A DNA stretch of 6,915 bases, taken from Deltaproteobacteria bacterium RBG_13_61_14. GTDB lineage: Bacteria; RBG-13-61-14. The DNA lies in NCBI GenBank assembly GCA_001797815.1, contig MGQK01000036.1, forward strand, positions 25,011 through 31,925, written 5' to 3'. Positions 1-6,199 of this stretch are shown here, piece by piece; the first letter of the stretch is position 1, and each line of letters opens with the position of its first letter. The notes beneath the pieces are model-generated. The model searched no databases and was not told where the DNA came from. It was given only the letters and a program-made list of their open reading frames with translations. Both the position numbers and the translations under genes were made by a program.

Positions 1-18
1 AAGGGGCGGCGGGCGCCG

Positions 19-1659
19 GTGAGCGCGGCGATCTCGCCGGCGGAGGTGATCGCCTCGCTCAAGCTGGGACTGGCCCAGAACCCCGAGCGGCTGCTCTCCG
101 AGGACCTGATCCAGCAGGTGTTGGCCAAGGAAGTGGGCCTGACCTTTGTCAAGATTGATCCGCTGAAACTGGACATGAACCTGGTGACCCAGACCATTTC
201 CCGGCCGTTTGCGCGGCGGCACACGATCGTGCCCATTGAGAAGCAGGGCAACCTGATCACGGTGGCGGTGGACGACCCCTTTGACCAGGAGGGCCTGGAC
301 GGGCTCAAGCGGGCGTCCGGAGCCGAGCTCTCGGTGGTGCTGGCCACCCGCTCGGACATCCTCAAGATCATCAACGAGTTTTACGGGTTCCGCACCTCGG
401 TCACGGCCGCGGCCAGGGAGCTGCGGCCCGGGTTTGACATCGGCAACCTCGAGCAATACGTGAAGATGAAACCGGCCGAGGCGATTGACGCCGAGGACCA
501 GCCCATCATCAACGCGGTGGAGTATCTCTTCCGCTACGCTTACGACCAGCGGGCCTCGGACATCCACATCGAGCCCAAGCGCGACTATTCGCTGGTGCGC
601 TTCCGGATTGACGGGGTGCTCCACGACATCCACCAGGTCCCCAAGCCGGTGCACGCGGCGATCGTGGCCCGGGTCAAGATTCTGGCCCGGATTGACATCG
701 CCGAGAAGCGGAGGCCGCAGGACGGCCGGATCAAGACCGACCACCGGGGCAAGGAGGTGGAGTTGCGGATCAGCACCCTGCCGGTGGCTTTCGGCGAGAA
801 AGTGGTGGTGCGGATCTTCGACCCGGAAGTGATCCTGCAAGACCTGTCCGAGCTCGGCTTCTTCCCCCGGGAGTTCGAGCTCTTCAACAACTTCATCTCC
901 CAGCCCCACGGGATGATCCTGGTCACCGGCCCGACCGGCTCGGGCAAGACCACCTCGCTCTACTCGGCGCTGCGGGCGCTCAGCACCGCGGAGACCAACA
1001 TCACCACCATCGAAGACCCGATCGAGATGGTTTACGAGGAGTTCAACCAGGTGGCGGTGCAGCCCAAGATCGAGATCACCTTCGCCTCGGCGCTGCGCAC
1101 CATCCTGCGGCAGGACCCGGACATCATCATGGTCGGCGAGGTCCGCGACTTCGAGACCGCGCAGAACGCGGTGCAGGCCGCGCTGACCGGGCACCTGGTC
1201 TTCTCCACTCTGCACACCAACGATGCGGCCAGCGCGGTGACCCGGCTGTTGGACCTGGGAGTGGAGCCGTTCCTGATCTCGTCCACCCTGATCGGCACGG
1301 TGGCGCAGCGGCTGGTGCGCAAGATCTGCCCCCACTGCAAGAAGCCGACCGAGCTGAGCGCGGAGGAGCTCAAGCTTTTGCGCTTCCCCATGAAGGACCC
1401 GGGGCAGAAGGTGACGGTGTATTACGGCGAGGGCTGCCTGGACTGCCGGCAGACGGGTTATTTTGGCCGGACCGGGCTGTTCGAGGTCCTGGAGGTGAAC
1501 GAGAAGCAGAAGAAGCTGATCAATGCCCATGTGGACGCGGCGGAGTTGCGCAAGGCGGCGGTGGAGGACGGGATGATGCTGCTCCGGGAGTGCGCGATCA
1601 AGAAGCTGGCGATGGGCGTCACCACCTTCGAGGAAGTGGTCCGGGTCACCGCGATGTGA
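19..1659 (+). CDS. gspE/pilB: GspE/PilB-family secretion or type IV pilus assembly ATPase
   Basis: Hexameric cytoplasmic ATPase that powers pseudopilus or pilus extension. Using GTG at 19 as residue 1, the N-terminus (about 20-120) looks like the MshEN domain. Next come the N2 core (about 150-270, with SDIHIEP and RIDGVLH) and the ATPase domain. The latter has Walker A GPTGSGKTT (304-312), an Asp box TTIEDPIE (329-336), Walker B-type DIIMVGEVRD (368-377) and a His box TGHLVFSTLHTND (390-402). A tetracysteine zinc site CxxC...CxxC (437, 440, 473, 476) is typical of GspE and PilB and absent from retraction ATPases such as PilT. All catalytic motifs look intact. The frame is open to the window's left edge. 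GTG at 19 has only AAGGGG 12 bases upstream, and family members usually carry extra N-terminal residues, so the true start may lie outside the window. Sequence alone does not separate GspE from PilB, and no pilin or PilC gene is visible to decide it. The mqnA-like gene follows after 29 bases. Confidence 0.95.
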   Translation: MSAAISPAEVIASLKLGLAQNPERLLSEDLIQQVLAKEVGLTFVKIDPLKLDMNLVTQTISRPFARRHTIVPIEKQGNLITVAVDDPFDQEGLDGLKRASGAELSVVLATRSDILKIINEFYGFRTSVTAAARELRPGFDIGNLEQYVKMKPAEAIDAEDQPIINAVEYLFRYAYDQRASDIHIEPKRDYSLVRFRIDGVLHDIHQVPKPVHAAIVARVKILARIDIAEKRRPQDGRIKTDHRGKEVELRISTLPVAFGEKVVVRIFDPEVILQDLSELGFFPREFELFNNFISQPHGMILVTGPTGSGKTTSLYSALRALSTAETNITTIEDPIEMVYEEFNQVAVQPKIEITFASALRTILRQDPDIIMVGEVRDFETAQNAVQAALTGHLVFSTLHTNDAASAVTRLLDLGVEPFLISSTLIGTVAQRLVRKICPHCKKPTELSAEELKLLRFPMKDPGQKVTVYYGEGCLDCRQTGYFGRTGLFEVLEVNEKQKKLINAHVDAAELRKAAVEDGMMLLRECAIKKLAMGVTTFEEVVRVTAM

Positions 1660-1688
1660 CCTGATCCAGGAGCAGGGCGACACGATCC

Positions 1689-2504
1689 ATGGCGTTGGAG
1701 CTGCGTATCGGGGAAATCCCCGCTTTCCATTACCTGCCGTATTTTTATCCGCTGCGGGAGTATTACCCGCAGCCGGAGTATCGGTTGGTGCCGGGCACGC
1801 CGGTGGAGCTGAGCCTACTCTTGCGCCAGGGCCAGCTCGAGATCATGCCGGCGCCGGCCCTGGAGTATGCGCTGGCCCCCCAGGATTACCTGGTGCTGCC
1901 CGGCCTGGGCGTGGGCTGCCGCGGCCCGCTCGGCATGGCGCTCCTCTTCTCCGACATCCTGCTCGACGACCTGGATGAGGGCACCGTCTCCCTGAGTCCC
2001 GCTTCGGTCAGCGCCGCGGCCGTGCTCCGGATCGTGCTCACCAAGTACCTGCAATACACGGTCGAGTTCCAGGCCGGCTGGGGCGATGCCGACGCGTTCC
2101 TGCTGGTGGGCGACGCCGCCCTGCGCGAGCGCAACCTCTCCCGCTACAATTACGTTTACGACATCGGCGAGCTCTGGCGCTATTACACGGACCTGCCCCT
2201 GGTGGTCTCCCTGTGGACGCTGCGGCGGGAGATCGGCCCGGCCAGGAGCGGCCTGATCCGGCTCTTGCAGCGCTCACTCGGCTATTGCCTGGACTTCAGC
2301 CAAAAAGATTACTCCCGGCTCGCCCGGGAGGTAAAGGGCTACGAGTGGCTGCCCCGGAACCAGATGGCGGAGGTCTGGAGCAAAATCCAATACCACCTGG
2401 AGCCGGACCACTTCGAGGGCTTGGTCCGCTTTTACCAGGACGCGGAAGAGGTCGGCATGATCGAGCAGGCGCCCGCCCTCGAGTTCTTCGGCGAAACCAA
2501 GTAG
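1689..2504 (+). CDS. mqnA: Divergent MqnA-family protein (chorismate dehydratase-like)
   Basis: 271 residues, the usual MqnA length, with family landmarks in order: RIGEI at 6-10, a P-x-E-L-x-x-L-L motif near 38-45, EIMPAPALEY (51-60), YLVLPGLGVGCRGP (67-80), a Ser/Ala-rich segment (101-112), LLVGDAAL (138-145) and YVYDIGELWRYYTDLP (155-170) followed by a Trp-x-x-Arg-Arg stretch. MqnA converts chorismate to 3-enolpyruvylbenzoate, the first step of the futalosine menaquinone pathway, on a periplasmic-binding-protein-like fold. The family's N-terminal FLNCLP/YLNTLP-type motif reads AFHYLP here (12-17), putting His14 where an Asn thought to be catalytic usually sits. Activity is therefore uncertain, and a ligand-binding or altered-specificity relative is possible. 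ATG 1689 is the only reasonable start, because an in-frame TGA lies at 1662-1664. AGGAG at 1668-1672 is 16 bases away, so initiation may be weak or coupled to the upstream ATPase gene. No other menaquinone gene is in view. Confidence 0.75.
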   Translation: MALELRIGEIPAFHYLPYFYPLREYYPQPEYRLVPGTPVELSLLLRQGQLEIMPAPALEYALAPQDYLVLPGLGVGCRGPLGMALLFSDILLDDLDEGTVSLSPASVSAAAVLRIVLTKYLQYTVEFQAGWGDADAFLLVGDAALRERNLSRYNYVYDIGELWRYYTDLPLVVSLWTLRREIGPARSGLIRLLQRSLGYCLDFSQKDYSRLAREVKGYEWLPRNQMAEVWSKIQYHLEPDHFEGLVRFYQDAEEVGMIEQAPALEFFGETK

Positions 2505-2518
2505 CAACCCGCGCTTTG

Positions 2519-2535
2519 GGCCAGGGACCCTGGCC
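2519..2535. terminator. Palindrome between convergent genes, candidate bidirectional terminator
   Basis: GGCCAGGG-A-CCCTGGCC is a perfect inverted repeat with 8-base arms and one central base. As RNA it could fold as a 6-7 bp GC-rich stem with a small loop. It lies between the mqnA-like stop (2502-2504) and the threonine aldolase stop (2538-2540), where two convergent transcripts must end. There is no T-run on either side, so it is not a classical intrinsic terminator. The placement supports a role in transcript ends, but the mechanism is inferred. Confidence 0.4.
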
Positions 2536-2537
2536 GC

Positions 2538-3569
<1,032 letters not shown>

Positions 3570-3577
3570 GGCGTGCT

Positions 3578-3606
3578 ATTCTAGCAGGAAAAGGGGCTCT
3601 TGAAAA
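3578..3606 (-). promoter_or_regulatory. Candidate promoter of the threonine aldolase gene, leaderless type
   Basis: Read on the - strand: TTTTCA (3606-3601, 4 of 6 to the -35 consensus), a 17-base spacer, then TGC-TAGAAT (hexamer 3583-3578, 5 of 6 to TATAAT, with the extended TGn). Initiation 6-9 bases past the hexamer would fall at or just before the ATG at 3569, leaving essentially no 5' leader. This agrees with the absence of a Shine-Dalgarno sequence. Inferred from consensus only. Confidence 0.45.
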
Positions 3607-3634
3607 TTGGTTCTTCCGGTTCAGGCCGGCGACA

Positions 3635-4231
3635 TCAAAAGAGAGCAAGAACTATTAATCGAACTACTACCGCGCCATAGAGGATGGACCAGAGCAGCCA
3701 GGCCCAGAGGGGGAGAAGGAAGGGAGTGCGGGATTGATATTGCCGAAAGGTCTCTCGGAAAAGGGGCTCCAGCCGGCTCACTTCCTCGTAGCGCGAAGCC
3801 ACGGCGGCGATCACCCAGAGCAGGGGGATCATCAGGAAAACTTCCAAGGCCCCGGAAGCGAGGACTCCTCCGCCAATGAACAGAGCGTGTCCAACATAAA
3901 GCGGGTGCCGGGTCCAGCGATAAGGACCGGCGGTAACTAAAGCTTGGGGCATGGTCTTGATTTGTCCGCGGTCCCGAAGAATCAGCGGGGCGGCGGCAAC
4001 CCAAAGGTAGAGCGCGATGAGCACCAGCCCCAAACCTGGAAGCGTATGCAGGCCCAGCTCAAACCGATGCGGCGAGCCGCGAATCGCCAACAGCCAGGGG
4101 CCGTAAACCACCCCCGCGCTGACCAAGCCGAGCAAAATTCCCCAGCGGGTTTTTTGCAAGAGCCGGTATTCCACCCAGCCGATGGGCAGCACCAGTAAGG
4201 TAAGCAAAGGCCAGGCGAGAGGCGGAATCAT
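3635..4231 (-). CDS. ICMT/PEMT-like membrane methyltransferase
   Basis: Integral membrane protein of the isoprenylcysteine carboxyl methyltransferase / phospholipid methyltransferase group, 198 residues from ATG 4231. Hydrophobic segments are visible at about 5-20, 31-50, 64-85, 111-125, 128-146 and 175-197. The SAM-binding signature GPYRWTRHPLYVG (102-114) and the downstream EE pair (149-150), followed by a FRQYQ element (162-166), match this family's C-terminal catalytic core. Prokaryotic members methylate varied lipophilic substrates; this one's substrate is unknown. The open frame extends upstream to ATG 4285, but those 18 extra codons lie largely within the intergenic repeat. ATG 4231 has GGTGA (4241-4237) five bases upstream and starts directly before the first membrane helix, so I prefer it. 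A TAAAAT (4250-4245) could be a -10. Base composition is visibly lower in GC than the neighbours. Flanked by the dehydrogenase upstream and the aldolase downstream, with no obvious functional link. Confidence 0.8.
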   Translation of the reverse strand: MIPPLAWPLLTLLVLPIGWVEYRLLQKTRWGILLGLVSAGVVYGPWLLAIRGSPHRFELGLHTLPGLGLVLIALYLWVAAAPLILRDRGQIKTMPQALVTAGPYRWTRHPLYVGHALFIGGGVLASGALEVFLMIPLLWVIAAVASRYEEVSRLEPLFRETFRQYQSRTPFLLPLWAWLLWSILYGAVVVRLIVLALF

Positions 4232-4251
4232 CGCTTTCACCAGGATTTTAC

Positions 4252-4384
4252 CACAAAGACACGAAAACACAAAGCTAAAAATCAAAGAATAAAACTGTCT
4301 TTTCTTTCTTTATCTTGCCCTTTGTGTCTTTGTGCCTTTGTGTTTAGATCTTTGCTTCTTGCTTTGCGTCTTTGCGCCTTGGCG
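4252..4384. repeat. Octamer-based intergenic repeat, one inverted and two direct 23-base copies
   Basis: Three related 23-base segments: 4252-4274 (CACAAAG-type), 4320-4342 and 4362-4384 (both CTTTGYG-type). The first is the reverse complement of the second at 20 of 23 positions, separated by a 45-base A/T-rich spacer. The second and third are direct copies matching at 19 of 23 positions, 42 bases apart. Internally the units are tandem octamers of the form TTTGYGYC, for example TTTGTGTC-TTTGTGCC at 4321-4336 and TTTGCGTC-TTTGCGCC at 4363-4378. From memory, repeats of this look are dispersed between genes in many environmental bacteria, with no agreed function. It fills most of the 162-base gap between dehydrogenase stop and methyltransferase start. 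In the - strand transcript the inverted pair could form a long hairpin. Confidence 0.8.
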
Positions 4385-4393
4385 TGAAACCTC

Positions 4394-5590
4394 TCATTTG
4401 TTACCGAATGGGTCCGGCCCCGCAAACAACGGATTCAAGTCCGGCGGCGGGTCCTTCATCAGCATCCGGGCCAGGATCAGGAGCTGGATCTGGGAAGTGC
4501 CGGCGCCGATCTCCATCAGCTTGGCGTCGCGCATGAAGCGCTCGACCTTGTATTCCCGCATGTAGCCGTAGCCGCCCAGGATCTGGATGGCGTCGAGCGC
4601 GACCGCGGTGGCGCACTCGGTGGAGTAGAGCTTGGCCGCGCTGGCCGCGGCGGAGATGTCCAGGCCCTGCTCGTGCATCTGACCCAGCATCCACAGGTGC
4701 GCGTAGCTGCCTAAAAGCTTCTCCCACATGCGGCCGAGCATGAACTGGATGCCCTGGAAATGGATGATGGGCCGGCCGAACTGCACCCGGGTCTTGGCAT
4801 AGGCGGTCGCGTCTTCCAGGCAGCGCTCCATGATCCCGATCATCAAGCCCGGCGTGTGGGCCCGCTCGTGGTTCAAGTTGACCAGCGCGTCGTAAAACCC
4901 CTTGCCTTCCTCGCCCAGGCGCTGGCTGGCGGGCACGCGCAGGTCTTCCATGAAGATCTCGCCGGTGGGGCTGCCGCGCATGCCCATCTTGTCGAGCGGC
5001 TTGCCGGTGGCGAGGCCCTTCATGCCCCGCTCCAGAATAAAGGCGGTGATGCCGGCCGGCGCCTTGGCATAGACCACGAAGGTGTCGGCGTAGGGCGCGT
5101 TGGTGATAAAAGTCTTGGCGCCGTTCAGGACGTAAGAATCGCCGTCGCGGGCCGCGGTGCTCTTCATGCCCTGGACGTCGCTTCCGGCCTCCGGCTCGGT
5201 CAGCCCCCAGGCGCCGAAAGTGTCGCCCCGGAAGATGGGCACCGCGTAGCGCTCTTTCTGCTCGCGGCTGCCGGCGTAGAGGAGAGCAAAGCCGGCGAGC
5301 TCGAGGCTCGCGCCCAGGGAGAGCGCGAAGGCGGGGCAGACCTTGCTCACCTCGATCGAGACCAAAGAGCGGGTGATGAAGTCTTGCTCCGCGGCCGCGG
5401 CTTCGAGGTCGCCGAGGTTTTTGATTTCATCGGCGCCCTGGACCTCTTTGAGGAAGCGCCGGATGAGGTCGTAAGGGGGCATCTCATGGTTGTCGAGCTT
5501 GTCCACGTGCGGCTCCACTTCCTGGCGCATGAACTTGCGGGCCATCTCTCGCGCCAGCTTCTGCTCCGGCGTGACCTGGAAACTGAACAT
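4394..5590 (-). CDS. Acyl-CoA dehydrogenase, IVD/LCAD-like active-site type
   Basis: FAD-dependent enzyme introducing the trans-2 double bond into acyl-CoA thioesters, passing electrons to ETF. At 398 residues it is full length, with an N-terminal helical domain (about 1-120), a beta domain containing signature 1 AWGLTEPEAGSD (127-138) and FITN (161-164), and a C-terminal helical domain with signature 2, ILGGYGYMREYKVERFMRDAK in two parts (337-347 and 348-357). At the position of the MCAD/SCAD catalytic Glu (IYEGT) this protein has IGAGT (361-365), with Ala363. Glu242 in LNHER aligns instead with the helix-G Glu of isovaleryl-CoA and long-chain dehydrogenases. The active site therefore looks competent but of that class, suggesting branched or longer acyl substrates. 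ATG 5590 is supported by family-typical N-terminal spacing and TAGGTG about 7 bases upstream. It is divergent from the thioesterase-thiolase pair, so probably part of one acyl-CoA pathway. The substrate cannot be assigned. Confidence 0.95.
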   Translation of the reverse strand: MFSFQVTPEQKLAREMARKFMRQEVEPHVDKLDNHEMPPYDLIRRFLKEVQGADEIKNLGDLEAAAAEQDFITRSLVSIEVSKVCPAFALSLGASLELAGFALLYAGSREQKERYAVPIFRGDTFGAWGLTEPEAGSDVQGMKSTAARDGDSYVLNGAKTFITNAPYADTFVVYAKAPAGITAFILERGMKGLATGKPLDKMGMRGSPTGEIFMEDLRVPASQRLGEEGKGFYDALVNLNHERAHTPGLMIGIMERCLEDATAYAKTRVQFGRPIIHFQGIQFMLGRMWEKLLGSYAHLWMLGQMHEQGLDISAAASAAKLYSTECATAVALDAIQILGGYGYMREYKVERFMRDAKLMEIGAGTSQIQLLILARMLMKDPPPDLNPLFAGPDPFGNK

Positions 5591-5593
5591 GAC

Positions 5594-5622
5594 TTGGCAC
5601 CTACCCCTTTCTTTGCTAGGAT
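5594..5622 (+). promoter_or_regulatory. Candidate promoter for the thioesterase-thiolase genes
   Basis: TTGGCA (5594-5599, 5 of 6 to TTGACA), an exact 17-base spacer and TGC-TAGGAT (hexamer 5617-5622, 4 of 6, with extended TGn). The predicted start near 5629 gives a leader of about 60 bases containing the 5637-5654 palindrome. The promoter lies inside the 5' leader of the opposite-strand dehydrogenase gene. Consensus match only. Confidence 0.45.
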
Positions 5623-5636
5623 GACACCGCTGGCTC

Positions 5637-5654
5637 GTAGGGGCATGCCCCTAC
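5637..5654. repeat. Perfect 18-base palindrome between divergent genes
   Basis: GTAGGGGCATGCCCCTAC is perfectly self-complementary, with no loop base. It lies in the 100-base gap between the dehydrogenase and thioesterase starts. Its centre (5645.5) is also the exact midpoint of the two opposing promoter candidates. It could be an operator for a dimeric regulator, or a member of the GTAGGGGC...GCCCCTAC-type dispersed repeats that I recall from several bacterial groups. The sequence here does not decide between them. Confidence 0.7.
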
Positions 5655-5668
5655 CTTACTCGACGATA

Positions 5669-5697
5669 GTTCTAGCAGAAGGCAAAACAAATGTCCA
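5669..5697 (-). promoter_or_regulatory. Candidate promoter for the acyl-CoA dehydrogenase gene
   Basis: On the - strand: TGGACA (5697-5692, 5 of 6 to TTGACA), an exact 17-base spacer and TGC-TAGAAC (hexamer 5674-5669, 4 of 6, extended TGn). The predicted start near 5662 gives a leader of about 70 bases to the ATG at 5590. The -35 element overlaps the first codons of the thioesterase gene, so regulation of the two genes is probably linked. Consensus match only. Confidence 0.45.
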
Positions 5698-6116
5698 AAC
5701 CCGACCCGCAACGCGGCGCCCTGGTGCAAAAGGCGGTCAACGACTCGCCTTATTACCGGCACATCCGGATGGCCCTGACCGAGTTCACCGAGACCGGCTC
5801 CAAGCTGGAGATGGAAGTGAAGCCGGAGCACAAGAACCTCTGGGGCACCATGCACGGCGGCGCGCTGGCCTCGATCATTGACTCGGCCTGCGGCCTGGCC
5901 ACGGTCGGCGTGCTCTTGGAAACCGAGGCGGTGGTCACGCTCCAGCTCCAGGTCAACTACTTCGCGCCGGTCACCCAGGGAAAGCTGACCGCCTACGGCA
6001 AGGTGGTGCACCGGGGCCGGACCACCATCGCCACCGAGGCCGAGGTGTTTGACGACGCCGGCGCGCTGGTGGCCAAGGGCGGGACGGTGCATTACATTAA
6101 AGCGCGGACGTTATAA
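5691..6116 (+). CDS. PaaI-family hotdog acyl-CoA thioesterase
   Basis: 141 residues forming one hotdog domain. Members hydrolyse acyl- or aryl-CoA thioesters to free acid and CoA in the cytoplasm, often releasing CoA trapped in pathway by-products. The motif GTMHGGALASIIDSACGLA (52-70) carries the PaaI-type HGG (His55) and, nine residues later, Asp64 at the start of the central helix, matching the catalytic His-to-Asp spacing of PaaI. The strand VTLQLQVNYFAPVTQGKL (about 92-109) and the C-terminal AKGGTVHYI are typical of the fold. ATG 5691 is supported by AGAAGG at 5677-5682, eight bases upstream. The thiolase follows on the same strand after 83 bases, and the dehydrogenase diverges on the other side, so a role in fatty or aromatic acyl-CoA turnover is likely. 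The substrate is not readable from sequence, and a symbol such as paaI would overstate the evidence because no phenylacetate genes are present. Confidence 0.9.
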   Translation: MSKPDPQRGALVQKAVNDSPYYRHIRMALTEFTETGSKLEMEVKPEHKNLWGTMHGGALASIIDSACGLATVGVLLETEAVVTLQLQVNYFAPVTQGKLTAYGKVVHRGRTTIATEAEVFDDAGALVAKGGTVHYIKARTL

Positions 6117-6118
6117 GG

Positions 6119-6142
6119 GGTGCGGGTGTGGGCACCCGCACC
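6119..6142 (+). terminator. Strong stem-loop directly after the thioesterase stop
   Basis: GGTGCGGGTG (6119-6128), a four-base loop and CACCCGCACC (6133-6142) give a perfect 10 bp GC-rich stem, beginning two bases after the stop codon. No T-tract follows, so it may slow exonucleases or partly attenuate read-through into the thiolase gene rather than terminate. It may also be a dispersed palindromic repeat. Labelled a terminator candidate for want of a better class. Confidence 0.4.
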
Positions 6143-6148
6143 ACAAGA

Positions 6149-6165
6149 GCGAGTAGCAAACTCGC
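6149..6165 (+). other. Second small stem-loop in the thioesterase-thiolase gap
   Basis: GCGAGT (6149-6154), a five-base loop and ACTCGC (6160-6165) form a perfect 6 bp stem. Its right arm plus flank, ACTCGCACCAC (6160-6170), repeats ACCCGCACCAC (6134-6144) from the preceding hairpin with one difference, 26 bases apart. The two hairpins therefore look related or duplicated. Confidence 0.45.
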
Positions 6166-6185
6166 ACCACTCATTCCGCAACACT

Positions 6186-6192
6186 TAAGGAG
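6186..6192 (+). promoter_or_regulatory. Strong ribosome binding site of the thiolase gene
   Basis: TAAGGAG lies seven bases before ATG 6200 and is the best Shine-Dalgarno match in the window. It fixes the thiolase start and suggests efficient independent initiation rather than coupling to the thioesterase 83 bases upstream. Confidence 0.8.
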
Positions 6193-6199
6193 TAAGGAT

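Noticed and set aside
19-1659. PilT-type retraction ATPase
   Set aside because: It has an N-terminal MshEN-like domain, a long N2 domain and a tetracysteine zinc motif, all of which point to GspE/PilB.
4252-4342. Insertion sequence with terminal inverted repeats
   Set aside because: The inverted arms enclose only 45 bases with no coding capacity and no visible target-site duplication. A small non-autonomous element cannot be excluded, but nothing positive supports it.
4232-4393. CRISPR-like array in the repeat region
   Set aside because: Copies are in mixed orientation, imperfect and built from octamers, with no regular unique spacers and no cas genes nearby.
4394-5590. Inactive acyl-CoA dehydrogenase because the usual catalytic Glu is Ala
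   Set aside because: The IGAGT form is typical of IVD-type enzymes, which use a Glu from another helix; Glu242 is in the right place.
4760-5881. A 373-codon + strand open frame spanning the dehydrogenase antisense strand and the thioesterase 5' region
   Set aside because: It overlaps two confident genes and the regulatory gap, has low-complexity composition and no family features; shadow of coding bias.
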